Part shown: positions 47,001 through 56,046 of the stretch, one piece after another
Layout: each line of letters opens with the position of its first letter
How positions within the stretch are numbered: the stretch's first letter is position 1
Source: Rhodotorula mucilaginosa
Lineage: Eukaryota > Basidiomycota > Microbotryomycetes > Sporidiobolales > Sporidiobolaceae
Direction of reading: 5' to 3'
DNA length: 64,000 nt
Assembly (NCBI GenBank): GCA_034406715.1
Contig: CP137872.1
Span: 682,001 to 746,000, forward strand
Translations under genes and position numbers: made by a program
Notes under the pieces: generated by a model
What the model was told of the DNA's origin: nothing
The model's database searches: none
What the model saw: only the letters and a program-made list of their open reading frames with translations

Positions 47001-48868
47001 GAGATCTTGCGCGCGCAGGACGGCAGCAGAGAGACTCGATGCGCGAGACTCGCAAGCTGCCGCATGTTCGGAGAACAATCGCCGAGTAGAGGAACCTTGG
47101 CGAGAGTCGTCGTCGTCGGGCAGTTGCAGATCGCATGCGGGCCGTCCATCCGAAGAGCCTGACTCGGCGACGAGTTTCTGGAGGCGACCAGACGATTCCT
47201 GCACGTCACGCAGCAACGACTCGACCTCTGTCAAGACGTCGAGACTTTGGCGGTAGATGTCGATTATCGCAGAAGTTTCCGAAAGCGACTTGCGACAGCT
47301 CGAAAGCCGTGTCTCGATCTCGGCGACGAATGACGCCGTATGTTCGGACTGACTCGGCACGGCCGAATGTCGAGGTCGAGGCAGATCCCGGAGCTGGTCT
47401 TGGACATCGTCGACTCGCGTCTGAATTCGCTCGAGCCGTCCGAGAAGCTCTGCAAGCATCTCGCGTGTCGGAGTGGATGATGCTTCGGCGGTCGCCGCGG
47501 CGGCTAGGGAGTTGGACTCCTCTTGAACGCGATCGAGTTCTATCCGCATAGTTACGATCATCTCGGATTGTCGGATCACCTCGGCCGCGAAACGATCCAA
47601 CCCGTCTCCCAACAACGCCGACACGGCCTCTTCGAGTCGGTCCTGTGCGTCGAGGAACGAATCCGGTAACGGCACCGGCGAAGCATCGATCAATTTGTCC
47701 AGCGACGCGGCTGCAGCGGGGACGAGAGAGGCGGAGAGGGTGCGAGCGTTCGTTGTCAAGGTCGTGTACGCCAGCTGTGACATTTGGACCCGGTTCGTCG
47801 AAGACGATCCGGCGTTGCTTGCGAGATCGCGTGAAGAGGTCGATGCAGAGAGGGATCGCAACGAGGCGCCGAGGTCTGTCGAGGAAGTACTGGTCGAGAG
47901 TGACGAACGCTGCGAGCTGCGCAATGGGTCGCGGGACGGGCCGGATGCAGCTTGGGCGTGTCGAAGAAAGGCGGGCAGGTCTGATTCGACGATGGCACGA
48001 TAACGCTCCCAGGCCGTCTCGGTCGTCTCTTCCCACCTGTGAATGTCCGTCGGTCAGTCCTGCTCCTAGTCTCCTCGAGCGGGGGAAGGGGGAGGGCAAG
48101 CTCACTGAAGCCGGTGACGCAGGAGGGTCAATGCGCGCCGACGGTGTCGGAGGAGGTGGAGCAACTTGTCGACCGAGAAGAGCGTCGTCAAGGTGATTTC
48201 GATCAAGTCGGTGTCTCGCGGCGAGAGAGCATGCTTGCTCTTGTCTGAAGCGCGCGTGCGCGCAAAAAGTCCAGGCGTGAGTAATTGGCTTCGGCTCGCC
48301 TTCGTAGCGTGACCGTGGGTTGATTGGCTCACCTCGAGCAAGTTGCCGCATCCTCGCAAGGTCCCCCATGTCGTACTCGTCAATCTCTCGCTCGATCCGA
48401 CCATGCTCTTCCCACCACGCTTCCAACTCGGCGAACGTCGCGGCGGGCGAGGCGGGAGGTTCCGGCTCGCTCGCTTTGATCTCCGGCAAGGCAGAGAGGA
48501 ACTGGATGGCGTCAAGCAGTTCGGAAGAAGAATAAGCGATCAGTATGGCGACCTGTTCGTGCGGTCTTTGAGCCCTTGTTCGCAAGAGTCGCGCCTCACC
48601 TGAATCTTTTCATCGATCCAAGCCTTCTTCTCAGAGAATCTGTCGGACCAAGGTAGCAGGAGTTTCGAGTCCTCAGCATGCAAGGCCGGCACGAAGGAAC
48701 AAAACGGGCGAGGGCTGGGGCGCGGCGTACGCACGTGGTGAGTTCGAGGACTTCCTCTCCCGCGAGGCCGTGAGATTGCCGCCGACTCGTCGGGTGGTGC
48801 CGCGAGCTGTCAGCATTGGTCGCCTGGGGCGTGGACGGCGGAGCCGTAACGGTGGCCAGGTCCGTCAT
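44078..48868 (-). CDS. GAR (GAS2-related) domain cytoskeletal protein with long helical region
   Basis: Large protein (roughly 1,500 residues) starting MTDLATVTAPPSTPQATN. Short exons give SEKKAWIDEKIQ and LLDAIQFLSALPEIK, then an acidic helical segment (FAELEAWWEEHGRIEREIDEYDMGDLARM) and long predicted helices resembling spectrin-type repeats (47924-45300). A Ser/Arg-rich basic stretch follows. The C-terminus rejoins over two introns to a GAR domain: GVYLIGERPCFCRLLRSKQ, then VMVRVGGGWLELSQFILTHF. GAR domains bind microtubules in spectraplakins and GAS2 proteins. After it come Ser/Pro-rich residues ending APVWRP at 44078. I did not see actin-binding CH domains. A Kar9-type spindle-positioning protein is an alternative for the N-terminal part. 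Confidence 0.72.
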
Positions 48869-49254
48869 TCGAAGGTGTGTTTGTTCCTTTTGAGGAGGAC
48901 GAGATAGCAGAGTCGAGTCAAGCTGCGTCGGTTCAACGAGCTGGCGCACTCAGAAGGTGGTGCATGGATGCCAATAGCATTCGGCGTAGAGAGCAGCAAG
49001 CGAGCAACGCGTTGCGTACAGCAGAGAGACGACGTCGACCGTTTGTCCGAGAACACTGTCACGTGACCACGCAAACCCCTCTCTTGCATACACTCGGCCC
49101 ACTAAGCTTGAAATCGTCTTGACAGGGACAGAATGAGCGATGCTACAGCTGCTCGAGGTCTCAGTGCAAGCGGGTTCGCTGCATCCTGGCTGTATTCGAC
49201 TCGAAAGTCGCGTCCTTTCCGACGCCGCCGACGAACCAGAACCGCTGCCTTCGC
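48869..49254. other. Intergenic region upstream of the GAR-domain gene
   Basis: About 385 bases between the GAR-protein start and the tri-snRNP gene stop, both on the minus strand. No gene is evident. Confidence 0.4.
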
Positions 49255-50362
49255 CTACCGGATCTTGTCGAGCGGCCTGGGGAGGGTCACAGCAGCAGAG
49301 TCAGCGGCACAGAACCGACAATTCGCAACAAGGTCACAGGGACTCACCTGTTGAAACCACCTTTGCGGTTCATGTACTGCGCGCAGCGGGAAACAAACAG
49401 ACATGAGCTTTTTCTGGACACGGATTCTTGTCAACGGGTGGGTAGGAGCGCTCACCTGGCGGTAGTGGCGTTCTTGCTTGGTTGCGACACCTTCAATCTC
49501 TTGCACGTGCTCCTTGCCCTGTTTCGCATCAAAGTTGGAGAAGGGTTCAGCGTCCGCTTCCTCCTCAATCTCGCGAGCTCCGGCAAGAGGTGGTTGACTG
49601 ACCTGAGTAGTCCCGAATCCGCCGAAGCCCATCAAGGCGGCGATATCTTGCGCGTCGACTTCGGCCGCATCGTCCGCCGTGACGACATCCTTGCCTTTGC
49701 CCTTGGCGTCGCGGCCGCCATTCTCCTCCCTCCTGTTTCCTTCTCCCCCTCTGTCTCGCCTACGGTCACGATCACCGCGTCGACCTCCCTCAGCGTCGTC
49801 GCCGTCTTCGTCGTCGTCATGGCGACGACGCCGACCGTCGCGCGGAGCGGGAGGGGGCGAGCGGGAACGAGAACGAGAGCGCGAGCGAGACTCGTTGCTG
49901 TACCGCCTGCGTCGGCGCGGCGGAGAGCGCGACCTATCGCGGGTGGCCGTCGGGGACGGTGAGCGAGTCCGTCTGCGGTCTGTGAAGTGTGGAGCGCGGC
50001 AAGATCAGTACTTCGCATCGGGAGAAGAGAGAGAGCCGCCGCGCACCTCGATCGCGCCTGTCATAGTCGTGGTCATAGTCGTACGCTCTCGGTCTGCCTC
50101 CTCGGGTGTCTGCGTCCCTCCTCGGCTGCGGCACGGGGCTCCTGCTCCTCCTGCTCTCGTAGCCCCGTCCTCCTCCTGCTCCTCTCCTGTCGCGGTCATA
50201 GTCCCGACTGTCTCTGCGATTGTAGCCGCGGTGACCACCATAGCGGTCTGGGTACGACGGAGGAGGAGGAGGAGCGCGATGAGAAGAAGGTGCGGCCGCG
50301 TCGACGTCGTCGTAGCGGACGGGGGCGCGGCCCATGTGCGGCGGAGGCTGACGGTAGCTCAT
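49255..50362 (-). CDS. U4/U6.U5 tri-snRNP 27 kDa protein (SNRNP27)
   Basis: Spliceosomal protein near the U6 ACAGAGA box that influences 5' splice-site choice. It starts MSYRQPPPHMGRAPVRYDD; the N-terminal half is Arg/Ser/Asp-rich (RS-type), encoded across exons to about 49630. The diagnostic C-terminal domain reads LMGFGGFGTTQ, ... GVATKQERHYRQ and, after an intron, YMNRKGGFNRPLDKIR-stop. Exact RS-region introns are uncertain because low complexity leaves few anchors. It is divergent from the DUF2237 gene, with start codons about 120 bases apart, implying a shared promoter. It is notable next to a window that also has intron-bearing U6 genes. Confidence 0.88.
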
Positions 50363-50485
50363 CCCGCTGCCTGTCTGTATGCTTGGTCCGGTCCGAGTCG
50401 AGTGGGGGGTGAGCGGTGGAAAGGCAACTCTCTCCCTCTCCCTCTTGTCCAGCTCGTCTAGACTCTAAATTAGTCTAGCTGGGCG

Positions 50486-51536
50486 ATGCGCCACCGTAGC
50501 TTGACGCAGCGCCTCGTCACTCGCGCCTACGCCAGCCAAGTCCCGCTCCCGCCGTTCTACCGCCCGCCGCCTTCTCCGCCGTCTGCTGCAGACATGTCAT
50601 CATCGTCGGAACCGCCGACCCTCATCGACGGCTTGCCCATCTTTGAACGCAAGAACGGTAAGCTCAGCGCTCTTCTACGCATAGGGCGTCCTTTTACCCT
50701 CGCCCAGTCCGCGTTTCGACCTTTCTCTCCGATCGCGAGGATTTTCCGACGACTCGACCAACACGCTTCGGACCAGTGTATCGATCGATTAGGATTGACA
50801 CCCCTACTTTTGACTGTGAACGCAGTCCTCGGAAGTGCGCTGCGACCTGCACCCGTCGGAGACGGTCCAACGACAGGCTTCTTCCGCAACGTGAGTGAAT
50901 TCCCGCCACTCCTCTTGCATCTTCTCCGAAACTCTCGAGGCTCGTTACACGCGCAACCGGACGCTCTTCTTCGAGACTATGCAGACGAGCAGGCGCTGGG
51001 GGGAGCGAGAAAAAAATGATACAGTTTCAGAACTGACGAAAGGCATCTCTTCGCCACAGAACTACTGCGATGCGAGCCCACACGATCCCGGCTCGCACAC
51101 CGTCGCAGCCGTCGTAACTCCGACTTTTCTCGACTTCTCGAAGAGTGCGTCCCGCCCCCAACCTTTCGGCTCTTGTTGACACACTTTAGCAGCGGCCACC
51201 CCTGACCCGCTCTTGCTCGCGTGTGAACGAAAAATCGCAGGCCGCGGCAACGACCTCTGGCCCCTCTTCCCTTCCCTCCGCAAGCAGTTCTCACCTTCCA
51301 CCACCGCTCCCCAAGCGACGACTCCGTGCGTGTGGTGCCTGTGCGCCCGGCGGTGGTACGAAGCCGTGAAAGCGGCGGCGACCCACCCGCTCGGGGACGA
51401 GATCATCCCGCGCGTCGTGCTCGAAGCGACGCACGAACGGGCGTTGCAAGACGGAGGGTTCACGGCCGAGGAGGTGGCCAAGTACCCCGCCGAGGCTGTC
51501 ATCGGATCGATTGGCTCGAAAGAGTGGAGCAAGTGA
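50486..51536 (+). CDS. DUF2237-family protein with possible mitochondrial leader
   Basis: Function unknown; the family is mainly bacterial. Four exons: 50486-50657, 50825-50890, 51060-51144, 51241-51536 (205 residues). N-terminus MRHRSLTQRLVTRAYASQ is basic and lacks acidic residues, like a mitochondrial presequence. An in-frame ATG at residue 37 (MSSSSEPP) could give a shorter form. Family blocks: NVLGSALRPAPV, TGFFRN, HDPGSHTVAAVVTPTFLDFSK, SRGNDLWPLFPSL, a Cys cluster CVWCLCARRWYEAV (WCLCxxRW is the family signature) and VLEATHERALQ. The Cys cluster may bind metal (inference). Splice sites were fixed by these blocks. Confidence 0.85.
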
Positions 51537-51710
51537 CCGGTCACGTCACCGAGTCCTTCCTAACCTGTACATAACGCCGGTGTTGTCGTTTCCGCATGCT
51601 AGTGTGAAGAACCCCACTTGTAAAACAGATCTTGACGTCTCTGGGGGCGCCTGACTACAAGCACAACACACCGCACTGACCACCAAGCGAGATCGCGCGC
51701 CCCCTGTTTA

Positions 51711-53232
51711 TTACTCCCAATGACCTTCAAGCGCCTTCCCCTCAATCAGCCCCTCAAAGCCCATCTCCTTGAGGACCTTTTTCGCCTCGTTCCCATCCGT
51801 CTGCTTCTCGATATCGTGCTCGAGCTCTTGCTCCTCGGCGTCGAGTTCCTCCTTGGCCTTCTTGGACGTGTCCTGCTCCGGCGTGTGCTTGGAGGCGATC
51901 AGGAGCAGTTCGGCGCCCGGGTAGTCGAGCAAGGCGGGAGGGTCGGCGGGGATGAACTTGGTCTTGAAGAGTTTGTGCAACTCGTCCGGGTACTTGCAGC
52001 CGGGCGGTGCGAAGAGGGCCGTCGTCAGGCTTCTTTTTCTTTGACCTTTCCGAGAGTCGCACGGAAAGCGGATCAGGACGCCTCCTCACCTTGGGCTGCT
52101 TGCTCCTTGGCTTGTCCCGCACGGCCGGGTTCGTCGAAGGCGCCTCGGGATTCTTGACCTGAAGCGTGAACCCGCCCTCCTCATGAATGTGCAACGCATG
52201 CTGGACCTCGCCGAGCTGGTGCGGCATCGCGAGTTCGTAGATCAGGTAGGTGTGGTACACGGCCGAGGCGTTCTGCGAGTCTTTGGGGTAGTTCTCGGCG
52301 GCGTGGAGGACGTAGGCGCCTGCTCCGGCGACGCGCGCGCCCGGTTGGTGGCGAGTCCCTGCAGCGGGCGCAAATTGGGTTGGTGAATCAGTGTGGCTGT
52401 GTGGCCGTCAAAAAATGCTCCAGTCAAACTCACCCATCGTCTTGGTCTCGTACGTGTACGCTCCGAGCCCATCCTTGAGGGCCTTCAAGTCCTCTCCGAC
52501 GTTGAGCACCTCTCCCCAAATCGGCCTCGTCGACTCGCTCGCTTCCGGCAACGCCTTCTTCCCAACCGCGATCAGGCGGTGGAATTTCGTCCCGTGGGGG
52601 ACCAGGAGGATGTGGAATTTCGAGACATCGTCGAGCGATTCGGGGTGGTCGACTTCGACTTTGGGGCGGAAGAGGAAGTAGATGAAGCCCTTTTCGAGGA
52701 TGCCTGCATACCATATCAGTCCGGAGACATCGTCAGTGTGCATCCACTTGCTGTCATTCCACCCCGGCTCACCATGCTTGCGCTCCGGGTCAGGGTTCGG
52801 TTCATGCTTCGGGACCTGTCCCTCTGCATTGCCTTCGACCGCCTCTCCTCCTCCCTCTTCTTCCTCCTTCTTCTTGGTCGCGGTAGAGGACGACGACTCC
52901 TGAGGCGGAGGAGGAGCCGGCGTCTCTTCCTCCTCCTTCGCCGTCGCGGGAGAAGTCGTCCCTCCTTTGTCCTTGTCCTTGTCCTTGTCCTTGTCCTTGC
53001 CCTCGTCCTCGTCGTCACTCTTGACGCCAGGGGGCATCTGGACGACTTTCTTCTCGTGATGGCGGTGGTGATGCGCCGGCGCGGGCTCCTCCTTGTGCGC
53101 ATCCGAGGACGACGAAGAGGCTTTGTGCCGCTTGGGCGACGCGTCGTCGTGCTGCGACTCGGCGGCGGGACGCTTTTCGCCCGCTGTCGCCGCTTGGTGA
53201 GCAGATTCGTCTTGAGAGCGAGTCGTAACCAT
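51711..53232 (-). CDS. Conserved fungal protein of unknown function (the family sometimes labelled BTB transcription factor)
   Basis: Starts MVTTRSQDESAHQAATAGEKRP, a basic N-terminus with KRPAAESQ and SPKRHK nuclear-type signals. An acidic/low-complexity stretch includes five Lys-Asp pairs encoded by a hexanucleotide repeat at about 52967-52999. The folded part reads EKGFIYFLFRPKVEVDHPES, KFHILLVPHG, RLIAVGKKALPE, TYETKTMGTRH, ARVAGAGAYVLHAAE, HTYLIYELAMPHQLGEVQHA, GFTLQVKNPEAP and a Tyr-Pro-Asp-Glu plus ELLLIAS block near the C-terminus. The same blocks occur in ascomycete proteins named BTB domain transcription factor, but I see no BTB fold or DNA-binding motif. About four exons. Function unknown. 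Confidence 0.75.
52967..52999. repeat. Hexanucleotide repeat (TTGTCC)n in coding sequence
   Basis: Five tandem copies encode alternating Lys-Asp on the minus strand within the disordered N-terminal part of the gene at 51711-53232. It is likely variable in length between strains. Confidence 0.9.
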
Positions 53233-53454
53233 CAGCCCTGTCCTCCTTGTAGAGTGCACGGATGGGAGGGAGAGAGAGAGACTCTCGCGTCGACGTCATC
53301 TCACGCGGGAGCGAGTCGCGCGGACTTTTGACATCTCTGTTCACTTTTTGACATCTTGAGGAAACTCCAGCTCGGGGACGGCATAGACATATGACAATGT
53401 ATAACACATACATACGCGGACGAACTACGCAAGACGGAATTGGTGGCAACCTCT

Positions 53455-54744
53455 CTAGGCGAGAATCGGAGCAATCCCCTTTTCAATGTCGGCAAAGACG
53501 GCGTCGATCGACTTGGACGAGTCGATCTGCAAGCACATTGCGCAAAGAGATGAGTTTGAGCCGTGATCAGTCTGACATCTGTGTGGAAGGAAGGAGGAGA
53601 GGAAGAACTCACGTCGACGACCTTGCCCTGTTTCCGGTAGTAGTCGACGACCGGCATCGAAGTCTCGACGAAAGTGCCTGCAGATACGAAAGCGGTTAGA
53701 GTCTGACTAGCGAGATCTCCCCTACACAGCCCGCTCTGGTACTATCCCCGAGGCGAAGGGGATGTGCGGCAGCAGCGAGCGTGCGTGTAAATGAAGCTCT
53801 TTCGCCAGAACTCACGGAAGCGCTTCGTGATACTCTCGGCGTTGTCGTCGTCGCGACCCGACGTCTTGCCGCGTTCCAGCAACCGCTCGAGGAGGATGTG
53901 TTCGGGGCAGACGAGGAACAGGACGAGTTTCGACGGGCAGACCTGTCAGAAGTGGGAGCACGGGAGAAATGACGTGTCAGCATCTTCACGAACGAACGCC
54001 AATGTAATCATACTCGCCAGCAGCTCCTCTGCGCGCGTTGTAGTGCGAATGGCCGTGCGGACGCGACACGACTCACCGACTCGTCAAACTTGATGGCCTG
54101 GTCCATCTGCCTCGGGAACCCATCGATCAAGAACCTCCTCGCCGGGATCGTCGCCTGCTTGGTCGCCTCCTTGCCCTCGCCAGCTTCCGAGCTCATGGCG
54201 GCGCGCATGGCATTCTCGAGCAACTTGATCGTGACCTCCATCGGGACAATCTTGCCCTCCTTGATGTAGTCCTTGATCATGGCGCCGAACTCGGACCCGT
54301 CGCGGTTCTGTTCGGCGCGGAGGAGGTCGCCGGCTGCATGGGTTATGCGGGGAGGTCATACAGAAGGAGGCGTGTAGCATCAGCGGTGTGCGGGTTGGGA
54401 GGAGGCCCTTGGCACCCTGTGCCAAGACAGTCAACTGACCCGAGAGGTGCACGAAGCCGTGTTGCTTGACGAGTTTTGCGCACTGGGTTCCCTTGCCTGC
54501 AAGTCGTGCGAGAGTCATGGCGTGGATCGAGGTTTTTGAGTTCAGTGAAATGAGATGATCGAGGTGCAACAAGAGACCACGGTCAGCGCCCGCCCGCTCT
54601 GAGCAGGGAGACACGCGTTCAAAAGAATGCGAGCTGGAGGCTAGGCTCACCTGCACCTGGACCACCGAGGACAAAGACGACGGTGACCTCTTTCGGGTCA
54701 AACGCGGGCGAACTCGTGGCGGTCGATGTTGGGACGGCGGGCAT
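53455..54744 (-). CDS. URA6: UMP-CMP kinase
   Basis: Phosphorylates UMP and CMP with ATP in pyrimidine nucleotide synthesis. It starts [20 protein letters not shown] (ATG at 54742-54744). The P-loop [15 protein letters not shown] is split by an intron after GGPGA. Then [16 protein letters not shown] (NMP-binding), [37 protein letters not shown] (the DGFPR signature), [28 protein letters not shown] (LID with Arg residues), [19 protein letters not shown], and a C-terminus ending GIAPILA at 53455. Roughly six exons. Length and the short LID match UMP/CMP kinases rather than long adenylate kinases. Confidence 0.93.
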
Positions 54745-54932
54745 GGCGGGCGCGGACAAGCTCGAGGGCGGGTGAGAGAAGAGTTACGGGAGGGGTATAA
54801 GGGTGATCTAGTGAATACAGGTGTGTGTGTGTAGAGAGCGTGTGGGAAAGAGAGGGAAAAGAGAGAGCAGAGAACACGAAAACAGGGGCGACGCGGCGAC
54901 GACACCGCCTACTGCGGAGGGAAGACGGGCAA

Positions 54933-55109
54933 CTAGATTGGGTTGGGGTACTCTTTGCGACGGGCGTGCTTGTGCTTTGATTGGGTGCGCTTGTCGAGCG
55001 TCGACTTGAACAAGTACGCCGACCCGACCAGCGTCGTGACGACTCCGACGGCCAACCAAAGCGGACGGTTCGACCGGGCGTTGGGACGGGGAACGGGGGC
55101 CGCTGGCAT
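54933..55109 (-). CDS. Small single-pass membrane protein, 58 residues
   Basis: An intronless short frame starting MPAAPVPRPNARSNRPLWLA, with one hydrophobic helix (about 18-34: LWLAVGVVTTLVGSAYL) and a strongly basic tail (KHKHARRKEYPNPI). N-terminal Pro/Arg plus one helix and basic tail is typical of small fungal mitochondrial or ER membrane proteins. No named family recognised with certainty. The start is the first ATG after an in-frame upstream stretch without family character. It lies about 190 bases upstream of URA6 in the same direction. Confidence 0.6.
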   Translation of the reverse strand: MPAAPVPRPNARSNRPLWLAVGVVTTLVGSAYLFKSTLDKRTQSKHKHARRKEYPNPI

Positions 55110-56046
55110 GACTCTTTCTGATGATCGAAGGCGATTCGAGGAACGAGTCGGCGGTCGAGGACAAGGTCCAGGCCGAGGAGGAGGACGAGACGGAACTGAG
55201 TCGCTTCCTCCGCTCAATCTGACACTTTGCGCTGATCGAGACAAGACGGGGCACAAGAGAGAACGCCTTCAAAGATAGCAGGCGCACTCAGAGATCGCTC
55301 CCCGGCTTGCTCCATCGACGGAAGGTCGCCTTTCCCTCTCCTCTCTCCCCACTTGCTCCGGTAACCACAAACAGGCGCTTGCGCTTGCGCTTCCGCGTCC
55401 GCAAAGAGGCGCTTGGCGCTTCTGCTCACCTATGGCCCCGGTCTGCTTGAGGCTCCGTGTGTGGACTCGCATGGTACAGATGGACGGGTCTGACCGTTCA
55501 GAGTCCTGCTGAACGCTCTGGTGCGTGCGGCAGAGCGCCCGAAGCTTTCGAGCCGGATCGGGATTGCCGGCTTTCTCCCCCCTCAACGGTGGAAAGGGTG
55601 TCCACAGACGCACGTGTACTCCCCTAGTCTGATCAAGCTTGCTCCCCGCAGTTCTCTCGTATTCAACGGTCTGCGACGATGCTGGCACAAGCGCCTTTTT
55701 GGATGGAAGAGGCGCTTCGCCCAACTCGCCAACGGTGCTTGCAGGGATGCTGGGAAAACCTGGGAAGGTTGTAACCTTGGAATGAATTGTATCTACCGTT
55801 TGCAACGCCAGGAAAAGCTCGTGGGAGAGACGGAGACGCCGACGAGAAATAAGGCAGCAAAACTCGGCTTTTCGGGGCTTATTTCTCATCGCAGAAGCCA
55901 CCTCTGGCTACACTTCCTCGTTCTCGGCGAGCGTAGACATGGACGCTGCTATTCCCGAACCAGACGAACAAGATGCTAGCGGCTGCTAGCCGTTCCCGGC
56001 CGTCGTGCAGAACCGCCGGGAGAGGAGAACAGGTTCATCACCAGCA
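55110..56046. other. Gene-poor flank left of the transposase gene
   Basis: About 940 bases with no gene that I can support. A minus-strand open frame of about 210 codons (55269-55901) has no recognisable domain, and its middle is Arg/Ser-rich as expected for chance frames at this GC. A small palindrome, GCTAGCGGCTGCTAGC, lies at about 55975-55990. The left end of the mobile element may fall here, but I could not identify a terminal inverted repeat. Confidence 0.4.

Noticed and set aside
55269-55901. A 210-codon minus-strand frame left of the transposase gene
   Set aside because: No recognisable domain, no good start context and no splice-supported extension; kept only as part of the gene-poor flank.
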